Source: Bacteroidota bacterium | GTDB lineage: Bacteria > Bacteroidota > Ignavibacteria > UBA10030 > UBA8401 | NCBI GenBank assembly: GCA_030679145.1 | Contig: JAUXTU010000092.1 | Span: 1-42,266, forward strand | Reading direction: 5' to 3' | DNA: 42,266 nucleotides | Shown: piece after piece, positions 16,152-25,163 of the stretch | Layout of the letters: every line of letters starts with the position of its first letter | Position numbering within the stretch: position 1 is the stretch's first letter | Made by a program: the position numbers and the translations under genes | Notes under the pieces: generated by a model | What the model saw: the letters and a program-made list of their open reading frames with translations, nothing else | Told to the model about the DNA's origin: nothing | Database searches by the model: none

Positions 16152-16853
16152 ATGATAGTTTGTCCGGTTTGTAAACATTCCAACAATGAGTTCTCGATTA
16201 AATGTAAATCGTGTGGAAGTTACATTCAGGACCGAGTACCAAATCTAGATTTGTTCACAATGATATGGCTGATCATTGAGTCACCTTCAGCCGCATTCAA
16301 AAAAATTATTATTGCTGAGCACAAGAATTTCGTTCTTTTTTTCTCATTGTTCCTTGGAATCGGTGCTTCATTCGCGTTATTGTGGTCTAGTAAATCTGGA
16401 AATTCTTTTGATAACCTTTTTCCATTATTATTGTTTGGTACTGTAATTGGAATAGTTATCAGTGTTCCATTGTTCTATTGTCTAGCGTTTGCGTTTCATG
16501 CGGTAATTTCATTATTCAAACGGGACACAGAATTTAAAGTAACATATGGAATAATTGGATGGTCGCTAGTCCCAATCATGCTGTCAGTGGTCTTTGTTTT
16601 GCCGTTTGAATTAAGCACTCTTGGTTTGTTATTATTCTCGACAAATCCAAGCGCCTATGAAGTGAAGCCGTTAGTGACAATTGTTCTGCTTGGATTAGAC
16701 GGGCTGATGGCTGTATGGAGTTTACTATTAGCTTCAACCGGTATTTCACTTGCATACCGTTTCAGATTTATCGTAAGCATGATCATTGTCATGCTCGTTG
16801 TTGGAGCAACATCATTTTTAAGTTATTTAATCTATTCATCATTCAATATTTAA
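16152..16853 (+). CDS. YIP1-family membrane protein with N-terminal zinc ribbon
   Basis: This 233-residue protein starts with a zinc ribbon (CxxC at C4/C7 and C18/C21). Then come about five hydrophobic helices, at roughly 55-78, 92-118, 135-165, 170-195 and 203-230, in the arrangement of bacterial YIP1-domain proteins. The role of these proteins in bacteria is unknown; a membrane-organising or transport-related role is often assumed. It is first in a three-gene unit with a small protein and a hemerythrin, with gaps of 19 and 5 bases. I am confident of the architecture and less so of the family name. Confidence 0.75.
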   Translation: MIVCPVCKHSNNEFSIKCKSCGSYIQDRVPNLDLFTMIWLIIESPSAAFKKIIIAEHKNFVLFFSLFLGIGASFALLWSSKSGNSFDNLFPLLLFGTVIGIVISVPLFYCLAFAFHAVISLFKRDTEFKVTYGIIGWSLVPIMLSVVFVLPFELSTLGLLLFSTNPSAYEVKPLVTIVLLGLDGLMAVWSLLLASTGISLAYRFRFIVSMIIVMLVVGATSFLSYLIYSSFNI

Positions 16854-16872
16854 TTAAAAGGAAACCAATACG

Positions 16873-17169
16873 ATGGGGAAAGTAATTCTCACCGTTCAAT
16901 ACGACGTGAAAGAAGCAAAACGGAATGACTATTTGACCGCCGTTGAAAGGCTAAAATCACATTATGCGACAAATCAATTTGTTTCATATTCGGTTTATGA
17001 ACAACGCGGAAAACAAAATTCTTTTGCTGAAATTTTTATGGCACATTCAGAGGTTGCTTATAAGAAGTTCGAAGAAAGCGATGATCAAATAGCAGATTCT
17101 CTTACGGCACAATTGCAGGATTTTGTTGAAAGTAAAACTAAGTACACTACTTTCATAGAAACAAAATAA
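16873..17169 (+). CDS. Small protein, possible dimeric alpha/beta-barrel fold
   Basis: This 98-residue soluble protein is not assigned to a firm family. The predicted order of strands and helices (VILTVQYDV, a helix with YLTAVERL, FVSYSVYEQRG, AEIFMAHS, then a helix and a final strand ending TFIETK) is like the ferredoxin-like dimeric barrels of antibiotic-biosynthesis-monooxygenase or stress-response proteins. An AAAGGA ribosome site lies upstream. It sits 5 bases before the hemerythrin gene, so a shared role in sensing oxygen, NO or redox stress is possible but speculative. Confidence 0.7.
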   Translation: MGKVILTVQYDVKEAKRNDYLTAVERLKSHYATNQFVSYSVYEQRGKQNSFAEIFMAHSEVAYKKFEESDDQIADSLTAQLQDFVESKTKYTTFIETK

Positions 17170-17174
17170 GGTCT

Positions 17175-17651
17175 ATGGCAAACCGAGATCCAATAGCACT
17201 GCTGATGAAGGAGCATGAAGAAGCGTTAACGAAACTTCATCGCCTTAAAAAGGATGCTCAGGAATTGAAGAAGAAGGGATATTCAGAAAAAGTTTTTAAA
17301 TCTCTTCTCAAAGCTGCCGAATATGTAGACGAAGAAGTTCGGGTGCATAATAAACATGAAGAGATAGCTTTATTTCCGATTGTTGAACGATATGTTGATG
17401 GTCCTACTTCAGTTCTTCGTGAAGATCATGCTAAAATGTCAAAGATATATAAGAAATTGAATTATAGCATTAAAGCATTGAAAGAGAACCATGATGACAA
17501 AACTTCTCGGCTGGAGTTATGTGAATCTGCTGAAGAGATCGTTCATTTGATGGTCAATCATATTCACAAGGAGAATCAGATCCTTTTTCCAATGATACAA
17601 CGGTTCTGCACTAAAGAAGAAATTCGTGAGATAGCAAAAAAACTATTGTAG
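17175..17651 (+). CDS. Hemerythrin HHE-domain protein
   Basis: This 158-residue four-helix protein carries the histidine and glutamate ligands of a non-heme di-iron site: H14 (KEHEE), H58/H61 with E62 (VHNKHEEIALFP), H85 (REDHAKM), and H129/H131 with E133 (NHIHKENQILFP). Such proteins bind oxygen, detect or detoxify NO, or help repair iron-sulfur centres (RIC/YtfE type). There is no N-terminal ScdA domain, so it is a stand-alone HHE domain. It closes the three-gene unit; the perfect hairpin at 17670-17711 ends transcription here. Confidence 0.9.
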   Translation: MANRDPIALLMKEHEEALTKLHRLKKDAQELKKKGYSEKVFKSLLKAAEYVDEEVRVHNKHEEIALFPIVERYVDGPTSVLREDHAKMSKIYKKLNYSIKALKENHDDKTSRLELCESAEEIVHLMVNHIHKENQILFPMIQRFCTKEEIREIAKKLL

Positions 17652-17669
17652 AATTATTTAAAATTCAAA

Positions 17670-17711
17670 CAATAAAAAAGCCATTCGATAATTCGAATGG
17701 CTTTTTTATTG
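17670..17711. terminator. Bidirectional terminator between hemerythrin and M28 peptidase genes
   Basis: A perfect 19-bp stem joins 17670-17688 with 17693-17711 around TAAT. A-tracts and T-tracts flank the GC core GCCATTCGA on both strands, so it can stop transcription from either side. Confidence 0.92.
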
Positions 17712-17729
17712 TTAAACCAAAAGGCAGTT

Positions 17730-20450
17730 CTAATTCCTTTTTTCAAGGGTCATTTTTGTTGTGATCGTTTCAGTCTTATTGCGAACAATTTTGACCTCAA
17801 TCTCATCTCCTGGTTTAAATTCTTGAAGTGCATACGTATAATCATATACATTCTTGATTTCAAACTTTCCGAATTTTATCAGCACATCACCTTTTAGCAG
17901 ACCTGCTTTTGATGCAGGACTGTTATCACGAACGCCTGCTAATAACATTCCGTCAGCACCTTCAGAGTAATCGGGAATTGTTCCTACAAATACTCGGAAT
18001 CCCTGTCGTGTTCCTTGTTGAGGTGCCTGAGTTTTAATGTAATCCGGACGTGCCGCTGTTGTATCAATTTCCACAGCAAGTTTCGACGCATAAGAAACAA
18101 TCTGTGCAATTCCTTCTGAATTAATTTTATCCGCATCATCAGAAGGTCTGTGGTAATTATCGTGTAAACCTGTAAAGAAGAAAAGGACAGGAATTCCTGC
18201 ACCATAGAAGGATGCATGGTCACTCGGTCCATATCCATCTTTAACAAATTTAAGCTTAAACGTGGAGTCAGAATTATATTTCGTGACCAATGATTCCCAT
18301 TGCGATGATGTTCCGGTTCCTTGAATTGTAAGAGTTTGATCGGTCAATCTTCCTACCATATCATAATTGATCATCGTTACAGCTTGTGTCAAAGAAAGTT
18401 TTGGATGTTTTGTATAATGAGCAGATCCAAGAACTCCCATTTCTTCACCGGAGAATCCCATAAATAGAACATTTCTTTTGAGGATATTCTTGTAATAACT
18501 TAATTCACGGGCTGTTTCAATCATTGCTGATGTGCCGGAAGCATTATCATCTGCACCATTATGAATTTCATTTTGGTCGGGAGCGAGTGAGCCGGAGCCA
18601 ATTCCGCCGTAACCTAAATGATCAAAATGTCCGCCAATGATGAGATGTTCTTCGTTATCATTCACTTTTAATAAACCAAGAACATTGGAAGTTTTCTTTT
18701 TTAATTGAATAACTTCAGAAGAAAGAGAGAGTGTAACATTTTTCAATTCGAACGATTGTTGTTTGTTTGTGCGGACGATCCTTTTTTGCAATGAATCAAT
18801 TGTTATCCTATTTCCTTTTAACCAAGTGTTTACAATTGCTCGTGAAACAGAAAAGACAGGAATACCCGCATCACTGAAAGAGTTGTCGAATTTTAATTTT
18901 ACGAGCGCATCAGATGAGTCATCTGCCGTTGCCGTAACAAGCAACAAAGCCTTTGCACCTTTTTCGCGAGCCTGCATTGCTTTGTATCGTAATGCCGATT
19001 GTTTTGCATATTTTGAATGTGGGTTGTCGCCATCCGGTGAATACCGCAAAGCAATAACAACTTTATTTTTTGCATCGATTTTTGCGTAATCATCGTAGGT
19101 TGAATCAACAGTCATCCCATAACCCGCAAAGATAACGTTACCTTCAGCAGATGCATTAGCAGAAAAAGAAATTGGTACAAAATCTTTTTGAACGGAATAG
19201 TTACTTGTTTTCTTTCCAAGTTTTGCTGTTAAAGAATTTTGTTTACCTAGCTCAAGGGATTTAACAACTTCGAATTCCTGGAAATAGGTTCCATTATCAC
19301 CCATTGGCCGTAAACCAAGCTCTGAAAACTTATCAGCAATATATTTTGCCGCCAGTTCATTTCCTTTCTCACCGGTTCCACGTCCTTCAAGTTCGTTTGA
19401 GGCAAGATAGTCAACATGACTTTTTGCATAAGCAACAGAAGAATCTGGAACCCAATCTGCAAGAAAAATATTGAATTCATGTCTGGATTTAGCATCACGG
19501 CTGGAAACAAATACCAATTTCTTTCCATCAGGACTGAACATCGGGAATCCGTCAAATCCGGAATTAAAAGTTACCTGTTCAATATTTTTTCCATGAAGAT
19601 CAATCAAGAATAGATCAAAATTATATCCTTTCGGATCATTTACATTACTTGCAAAAATTATTTTTTTTCCATCCGGTGTAAAAAATGGTGCAAAATTGGC
19701 TGCTCCATTGTGTGTTAATTGATTCTTTTCTGATCCATCAACATTAATAGTGAATAATTCCATTTGTGATGGTTTGACAAGTTCTTGTTTAAGAAGGTCT
19801 TCACCTTCTTTAATCTTTGCAGAGTCTAAAGGATGATGCGCGCGGTAAACAATCTTTTTTCCGTCGGCCGAGAAGAATGCGCCGCCATCATATCCTTTGT
19901 CATTTGTTAATCGTCTGACATTTTTTCCGTCAGCATCCATAATATATAACTCTAAATCACCATCACGGGAAGATGTAAAAACGATATGTTTACCATCAGG
20001 AGAAATTGTCGCTTCTGCATCATATCCTTTAGAAGCAGCAAGTTTCTTAGGGTTTGAACCATCGGCATTGGCGATATAAATATCATAAGCATTATATACT
20101 TCCCACGTATAACCTTTTGATCGATCGGCTCGGGGAGGGCAGTCATCATCATTATCGTGTGTCGATGCATAAACAATTTTTTGACCATCAGGGAAGAAAT
20201 ACGCACAGGTGGTTCGGCCTTCACCAGTGCTAACGAGTTTACTATTACTTCCGTAAATATTCATTGTGAATATTTGATCGCATTTGTATTGATCTTTTGT
20301 AGCTTGATAGATCAATTGTTTGCCATCTGCAGAAAAGTATGCTTCCGCATTTGATCCGCCAAAGGTAATCTGTTTGATATTTGAAAAATGCCGTTCAGTT
20401 TGTGCAAAAAGTGAAACTGTAACAAAAAGTAAGACTAAAAAATATTTCAT
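17730..20450 (-). CDS. Secreted TolB-like propeller / M28 aminopeptidase / PDZ protein
   Basis: This 906-residue protein starts at the ATG at 20450 with a GGAGAG ribosome site; an in-frame ATG 12 bases upstream is less likely. Residues 1-16 form a signal peptide. Six or more PD40/TolB propeller blades (SPDGK, FSADGK repeats) cover about 25-330. A PA-like insert lies within about 345-585, inside the peptidase region. The M28 catalytic part at about 588-795 keeps all ligands: H608, D634, E669/E670, D697 and H767. A PDZ domain covers about 817-905. It probably trims peptides outside the cytoplasm; the propeller may bind substrate or cell wall. There is no T9SS tail, so it is likely periplasmic or outer-membrane associated. 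Confidence 0.93.
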   Translation of the reverse strand: MKYFLVLLFVTVSLFAQTERHFSNIKQITFGGSNAEAYFSADGKQLIYQATKDQYKCDQIFTMNIYGSNSKLVSTGEGRTTCAYFFPDGQKIVYASTHDNDDDCPPRADRSKGYTWEVYNAYDIYIANADGSNPKKLAASKGYDAEATISPDGKHIVFTSSRDGDLELYIMDADGKNVRRLTNDKGYDGGAFFSADGKKIVYRAHHPLDSAKIKEGEDLLKQELVKPSQMELFTINVDGSEKNQLTHNGAANFAPFFTPDGKKIIFASNVNDPKGYNFDLFLIDLHGKNIEQVTFNSGFDGFPMFSPDGKKLVFVSSRDAKSRHEFNIFLADWVPDSSVAYAKSHVDYLASNELEGRGTGEKGNELAAKYIADKFSELGLRPMGDNGTYFQEFEVVKSLELGKQNSLTAKLGKKTSNYSVQKDFVPISFSANASAEGNVIFAGYGMTVDSTYDDYAKIDAKNKVVIALRYSPDGDNPHSKYAKQSALRYKAMQAREKGAKALLLVTATADDSSDALVKLKFDNSFSDAGIPVFSVSRAIVNTWLKGNRITIDSLQKRIVRTNKQQSFELKNVTLSLSSEVIQLKKKTSNVLGLLKVNDNEEHLIIGGHFDHLGYGGIGSGSLAPDQNEIHNGADDNASGTSAMIETARELSYYKNILKRNVLFMGFSGEEMGVLGSAHYTKHPKLSLTQAVTMINYDMVGRLTDQTLTIQGTGTSSQWESLVTKYNSDSTFKLKFVKDGYGPSDHASFYGAGIPVLFFFTGLHDNYHRPSDDADKINSEGIAQIVSYASKLAVEIDTTAARPDYIKTQAPQQGTRQGFRVFVGTIPDYSEGADGMLLAGVRDNSPASKAGLLKGDVLIKFGKFEIKNVYDYTYALQEFKPGDEIEVKIVRNKTETITTKMTLEKRN

Positions 20451-20479
20451 TAAACTCTCCATAATTTTAAATTCTTATG

Positions 20480-20508
20480 AATTTACAGATAAGTTACTCT
20501 CGAATCAA
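20480..20508 (-). promoter_or_regulatory. Sigma70-like promoter of the M28 peptidase gene
   Basis: On the minus strand TTGATT (20508-20503), a 17-base spacer and TAAATT (20485-20480). The predicted leader is about 24 bases and contains GGAGAG. Confidence 0.5.
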
Positions 20509-20573
20509 GGTTTGACTGTTATTCAAAATGAAAAAATCGTATATTTATCTAGCAATTAATTATTAAACAGACT

Positions 20574-21581
20574 ATGTATAATAAATCTTTACATCGCTTT
20601 GCAATCTTTACTGCGGCTAATACGTTTGCACTAATTTTTATTGGGGGGCTTGTGACAAGCACCGGATCCGGACTATCAGTGCCGGATTGGCCGACAACGT
20701 ATGGTGAGAACATGTTTACGTTCCCAATTGATAAATGGATTGGGGGAATAAAATATGAACATGGACACCGACTTGTTGCATCTTTTGTTGGATTTCTTAC
20801 AGTAATATTAACGGTCTGGCTTGCAATAAAAGAAGATAGACCATGGTTAAAATTATTAGGGTATTTCGCTCTTGCTATGGTTATCGTGCAGGGCATTCTT
20901 GGAGGATTAACAGTATTATTTCTTTTACCGACTGCAGTTTCAATAGCACATGGAATGTTAGCACAAACGTTTTTCTGTATCGTATCATCAATTGCGCTTT
21001 TTACTTCACGATGGTGGAGAAGTGGAGAAGAACGATTTGATTTTACAAAAGGTAGATCACTGCAAGCAATTTCTATTTTAGCAACAGCGGCTGTTTTTTT
21101 ACAACTTGCGTTTGGAGCGTTGTTGCGTCATACATATTCAGGATTATCAATTCCTGACTTTCCATTAGCATATGGACAAATATTTCCAACTCTGTCAGTT
21201 GATGCTGTTGCAAAATATAACCAAGAATTGATTTCTACTGGAATTAAATGGACCGGCGACAAACAAATTGAAGCGTATCAAATTGTAATTCATTTGATTC
21301 ATCGCTATTGGGCATATGGAACTGCTTTGATAGTAATAGTTCTTGGATACAAACTCTGGAAATCTAAAGAGCTTCCAAAACGATTGCAGAGAACAGGAGT
21401 ATATCTTTTGACTTTTGCTATCCTTCAATTCACGCTTGGAATTATTACAGTTCTATCTAGAAAAGAATTTATTGTCACATCATTTCATGTGGTGATTGGA
21501 GCATTAATTTTAATGACCTGTGTTATTACAACCCTCCAAGTTGCACGCTTACGTTGGTTAAATCAAAATACTGGTTTGTAG
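20574..21581 (+). CDS. ctaA: Heme A synthase (CtaA/COX15)
   Basis: This 335-residue polytopic membrane protein oxidises heme O to heme A for heme-copper oxidases. It has about eight hydrophobic helices and the family signatures GGLVTSTGSGLSVPDWPTTYG and EHGHRLVAS in the first half. The second half repeats the fold: LLRHTYSGLSIPDFPLAYG and IHLIHRYWAYG, supplying the heme-ligand histidines. The length fits the COX15-type subgroup. It abuts ctaB with no gap. No oxidase subunit genes are in the window. No strong ribosome site is visible before the ATG. Confidence 0.95.
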   Translation: MYNKSLHRFAIFTAANTFALIFIGGLVTSTGSGLSVPDWPTTYGENMFTFPIDKWIGGIKYEHGHRLVASFVGFLTVILTVWLAIKEDRPWLKLLGYFALAMVIVQGILGGLTVLFLLPTAVSIAHGMLAQTFFCIVSSIALFTSRWWRSGEERFDFTKGRSLQAISILATAAVFLQLAFGALLRHTYSGLSIPDFPLAYGQIFPTLSVDAVAKYNQELISTGIKWTGDKQIEAYQIVIHLIHRYWAYGTALIVIVLGYKLWKSKELPKRLQRTGVYLLTFAILQFTLGIITVLSRKEFIVTSFHVVIGALILMTCVITTLQVARLRWLNQNTGL

Positions 21582-22508
21582 ATGAATAATGAAACATCAC
21601 TGATCTCAGAAGAAAAAATGATGAATAGAACCGTGTCTGCTTTTGCAAAAGACCTATGGTTATTAATGAAACCGGAATTGACACTGTTGTCAGTCTTTAC
21701 ATCTCTTGGTTCAGCGTATTTAGCAATAAAAGTTCCGGATGAGTCTCAGCTTATAATTTTTCCATTACTTGCGTTGGGAACGCTGCTTGTTGGCGGAGGG
21801 TCAGGTGTAATTAATCAATATTTTGAACGAGAGTTCGATTCAATAATGAAGCGAACGCAAAAGAGACCAATTCCGGACAAAAGAGTGAGTTCTATTGAAG
21901 CATTGGTTTTTGGAGTTCTGATTTCACTTATTGGAACTGGATTATTGTTAGTTATAAACTGGTTAACGGCATTGTTAGCAATTTCCACGTTGATCACATA
22001 CGTATTTTTGTACACGCCACTGAAAAGAATTTCAACCATCGCAACAATTATTGGGGCAATTCCTGGAGCTTTACCAACATTAATTGGTTGGGCAGCTATA
22101 CAAAACTCACTTTCAAGTCAATCGTTAACTCTCTTTGCGATATTGTTTTATTGGCAGATGCCTCATTTTTATTCGATTGGATGGCTGTATCGGGAAGATT
22201 ATTCAAGAGCCGGTTTCAGACTTCTAACAAATTTAGATAATAAGGGATGGAAAGTGTCTAAGCAGATTCTGGTCAATCAGATCATTTTAATTGGTGTGAG
22301 CCTGTCTCCGGCATTGGTTGGCTTAGTTGATTTGGAATATATTCCCGTTGCAATAATTATTGGACTATTGTTTCTTTTCTTTGGACTGAAATTCAGCCGT
22401 TCAATTAAAGATAATACTTCAAATTCCGCTACACGATTACTTTTCTTTTCCTCATTATTCTATTTGCCGATCATTTTTTCAGCAATGATAATCTTTAAAA
22501 TTCACTGA
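21582..22508 (+). CDS. ctaB: Protoheme IX farnesyltransferase (heme O synthase)
   Basis: This 308-residue UbiA-superfamily membrane enzyme adds a farnesyl group to heme B to give heme O, the substrate of CtaA. The prenyl-diphosphate motif reads NQYFEREFDSIMKRTQKRP (near residues 82-100); the first Asp of the usual NxxxDxxxD form is replaced by Glu, as in many COX10 proteins. The second motif region contains YREDYSRAGFRLL. About eight helices are visible. It starts directly at the end of ctaA and precedes the DUF420 gene by 8 bases, making a compact heme A maturation operon. Confidence 0.95.
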   Translation: MNNETSLISEEKMMNRTVSAFAKDLWLLMKPELTLLSVFTSLGSAYLAIKVPDESQLIIFPLLALGTLLVGGGSGVINQYFEREFDSIMKRTQKRPIPDKRVSSIEALVFGVLISLIGTGLLLVINWLTALLAISTLITYVFLYTPLKRISTIATIIGAIPGALPTLIGWAAIQNSLSSQSLTLFAILFYWQMPHFYSIGWLYREDYSRAGFRLLTNLDNKGWKVSKQILVNQIILIGVSLSPALVGLVDLEYIPVAIIIGLLFLFFGLKFSRSIKDNTSNSATRLLFFSSLFYLPIIFSAMIIFKIH

Positions 22509-22516
22509 GCGATAGT

Positions 22517-22933
22517 ATGAAATTCGAAGATCTTGCTACAGTGAATGCCATTCTAAACTTTATTAGTTTTGTTCTCCTTGTTATTGGGTATCGTCATATT
22601 AAGGCGTGGAGAAGGGAACAACATAAAAAATTTATGATTGCTGCTTTTATCACATCAGGATTATTTTTAATTAGTTACTTGATATATCACGCTAAAGTTG
22701 GCTCAATTGCATTTCAAGGAGAAGGATGGAGTCGCCTGGTCTACTTTACGATACTAATTTCACATGTAATTCTTGCAGCTGTTGTTCCGCCAATGGCAAT
22801 TCTCACATTGTATCGCGGACTAAAAGGGAAGTTTGACCTTCACAAAAAGATTTCAAAAAAAACATTTGTGATTTGGGTTTATGTTTCGATAACTGGTGTG
22901 GTTGTATATTTAATGCTTTATCACATTTTTTGA
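22517..22933 (+). CDS. DUF420 membrane protein (CtaM/YozB-like)
   Basis: This 138-residue protein has four hydrophobic helices and conserved histidines (HKKFMIAAF, LIYHAKVG, ILISHVILA, LHKKISK.T..IW.YVS.TGV..YLMLY). That is the pattern of DUF420, which includes CtaM, needed for active aa3-type oxidase in Bacillus and Staphylococcus. Its place after ctaA and ctaB supports an oxidase-maturation role. It converges with punA, with only 9 bases between the two stop codons. Confidence 0.85.
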   Translation: MKFEDLATVNAILNFISFVLLVIGYRHIKAWRREQHKKFMIAAFITSGLFLISYLIYHAKVGSIAFQGEGWSRLVYFTILISHVILAAVVPPMAILTLYRGLKGKFDLHKKISKKTFVIWVYVSITGVVVYLMLYHIF

Positions 22934-22942
22934 GGTAAGTCG

Positions 22943-23770
22943 TCAGCCCATCTCAAAAATAATTTCATTAACAAGTTTAGTGAAATCATTTTTCACTCGA
23001 TTCGCGGTCTCAGTCACTTCTTCATGGTTAAGTTTGGTAAGAGAGATTCCGGTTGCCATATTGGTGATACACGATATACCAAGAATTTCTATCCCATAAT
23101 TGTGTGCAACAATTATTTCGGGAACAGTTGACATTCCAACTGCATCAGCCCCCATTGATGCCATCATTCTAATTTCTGCAGCAGTTTCGTACGATGGTCC
23201 TTTAGTCCAGCAGTACACACCTTCTTTAGTTAAAATTCCATTCATTTCTGCAATTGATTTTGCTTTGTTGAGTAAAGAAGTAGAAAGAGTGGGGTATTTC
23301 TGAAGAGAAGTGGTTTCGTTCAATTCCTTAGTTCCAATCAATGGATTCTCACCGGTGAGATTGATATAATCTCGGATAAACATCAAAGTGCCGGAATCAA
23401 AATTACGATTGATTCCACCTGCAGCATTTGTAACAATCAGTTTCTGTACGCCAAGTTCTGCTGCTATTCGTATGGGATAGACAACTTTTTGGATGTCATT
23501 ACTTTCGTATAAATGAATGCGACCTTGAAAGACGATCAGTTCATTTGATTTTCGATCATCTGATTCGAGTGTCCCAAAAATTATTTTCCCAGCATGTCCT
23601 TGAACAGTTGAAATCGGGTAATGCGGAATTTCCGAGGTAGGAATTACGACAGGGTTTTTAATTTGTTTTGCAAAATCTCCTAATCCTGAACCAAGCACAA
23701 CTGCAATCTCTGGGACTCTAGTAATTTTTGATCGAAGATATTCGATCGAATCTTGAAGTTGTGTATTCAT
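22943..23770 (-). CDS. punA: Purine-nucleoside phosphorylase
   Basis: This 275-residue trimeric-type PNP cleaves inosine and guanosine with phosphate to base and ribose 1-phosphate. Motifs are VLGSGLG near the N terminus (phosphate site), the HYP...VQGHAG segment, FQGRIHLYE, TNAAGGIN, and GPSYETAAEIRM with GADAVGMSTVPE. The length is close to that of eukaryotic-type PNP (about 270-290). It is last in the minus-strand unit tdk, transporter, PNP; six bases separate it from the transporter stop. Confidence 0.95.
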   Translation of the reverse strand: MNTQLQDSIEYLRSKITRVPEIAVVLGSGLGDFAKQIKNPVVIPTSEIPHYPISTVQGHAGKIIFGTLESDDRKSNELIVFQGRIHLYESNDIQKVVYPIRIAAELGVQKLIVTNAAGGINRNFDSGTLMFIRDYINLTGENPLIGTKELNETTSLQKYPTLSTSLLNKAKSIAEMNGILTKEGVYCWTKGPSYETAAEIRMMASMGADAVGMSTVPEIIVAHNYGIEILGISCITNMATGISLTKLNHEEVTETANRVKNDFTKLVNEIIFEMG

Positions 23771-23776
23771 AAAAAA

Positions 23777-25126
23777 TTAACCGATCAAAATTCCTGCAAT
23801 TGTTGCAGTCATCAATGTCGAAAGGACTCCACCCAACACAGCACGCAATCCGAGCGCAGCAATATCTTTCTTTCTATGTGGAGCCATTGGAGAAATACCA
23901 CCGATTTGAATAGCAATGGATGAAAAGTTAGCAAATCCACATAATGCATAGGTTGCCATCATTACACCTTTTTCGCTCATTACGCCTGTTTTGAGCAATG
24001 TTGCAAGATCAAGGTAAGCAACAAATTCATTCAACACTATCTTTGTCCCTAGCAAACTTCCAAAATTAAATGCATCATTCCAGGGAACACCAATCGCAAC
24101 AGCAACAAATTGCAGAACTGATCCGAAAATAAATTGCATCGATAGTGTTTGGTTGAAATGGGATTGAAGGTAAGCATTTAATCCTGTAAGGTCGCCGACA
24201 TAACCTAAAATCCCATTAAGCATTGCAATTAAAGCAATAAAGGCTAACAACATACCACCAACATTCAAAGCAAGTTGAAGTCCATCGGAAGCTCCGGTTG
24301 CCGCAGCTTCAATTGCATTTGAAGCATTTTTTTCAACTTCAAGTTTAACTGTACCTTTGGTTACCGGCTCTTCCATTTCTGGATAAATAATTTTAGAGAT
24401 TGCAAGTGAAGCAGGAGCAGCCATTGTGCTTGCGGCTAACAACTGAACTGCAAATTTCAACTGCGCATCAGCTAATGGAATATTGTTCGCTTCGGCAAAA
24501 GATTGACCCAGCATTTGTATATAACTTGCCATTACGCCGCCGGCAATAGTGGCCATTCCGCCGACCATAATAGTCAAAACTTCTGAGTTGGTCATTGTAC
24601 CGATGTATGGACGAATGAGAAGTGGAGCTTCTGTTTGTCCAACAAAGATATTGGCTGTATTCGATAACGATTCTGCACCGCTTGTTCCCAGAACTTTTAC
24701 CATTACTTTTGCCATTACTTTTACAACTGCTTGAAGAATTCCAAGATAATACAGCAGAGATGTTAAAGCAGAGACGAATATAATGGTTGGCAATACTTGA
24801 AATGCAAAGAAAAATCCAAGTGAATTTGAACCGGAATTGACAGCAAGATTACCAAAAACAAATTGAGCACCAACCATTGTGTAGTTTAATAACGCAACAA
24901 CACCTGCTCCGATTCCATCAATAATATCTTTTAATAAACCAAGCGGCCAGAACCACGAACGTAGTGTTATACTATGGATAATAAAAATTGCGAAGACCAA
25001 TTGGATACCAAATGCTTTTGCAACAAGTGCCCAATTAACATGTTTTTTATTATTTGAAAATAAAAAAGCAATCCCAATGATAAACGCAACCCCACCAATA
25101 CCTCTTAACACTGAAATGATATCCAT
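23777..25126 (-). CDS. Concentrative nucleoside transporter (CNT/NupC family)
   Basis: This 449-residue membrane protein imports nucleosides with a cation. It shows the three CNT regions: an N-terminal helix pair, the gate domain (NIFVGQTEAPLLIRPYI...T.SE....M.GG.AT.AGGVMASY), and the C-terminal part (ALCGFANFSSIAIQIGG...AP.RK). The frame is open 162 bases further upstream, but that stretch overlaps tdk. The ATG at 25126 has an AGGAGA ribosome site and begins with the expected first helix. The QTEAPL and SFAEAN elements place it near nucleoside-specific members; the exact purine or pyrimidine preference is unknown, though the neighbours suggest both. Confidence 0.93.
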   Translation of the reverse strand: MDIISVLRGIGGVAFIIGIAFLFSNNKKHVNWALVAKAFGIQLVFAIFIIHSITLRSWFWPLGLLKDIIDGIGAGVVALLNYTMVGAQFVFGNLAVNSGSNSLGFFFAFQVLPTIIFVSALTSLLYYLGILQAVVKVMAKVMVKVLGTSGAESLSNTANIFVGQTEAPLLIRPYIGTMTNSEVLTIMVGGMATIAGGVMASYIQMLGQSFAEANNIPLADAQLKFAVQLLAASTMAAPASLAISKIIYPEMEEPVTKGTVKLEVEKNASNAIEAAATGASDGLQLALNVGGMLLAFIALIAMLNGILGYVGDLTGLNAYLQSHFNQTLSMQFIFGSVLQFVAVAIGVPWNDAFNFGSLLGTKIVLNEFVAYLDLATLLKTGVMSEKGVMMATYALCGFANFSSIAIQIGGISPMAPHRKKDIAALGLRAVLGGVLSTLMTATIAGILIG

Positions 25127-25163
25127 GAATCTCCTGTAAAAAATATTTAAAAAGGATGATTGA

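Noticed and set aside
22926-22959. Inverted repeat TTTTTGAG/CTCAAAAA as a terminator between ctaM-like gene and punA
   Set aside because: The stem is AT-rich, the loop is about 17 bases and no T-run follows on either strand, so evidence is too weak.
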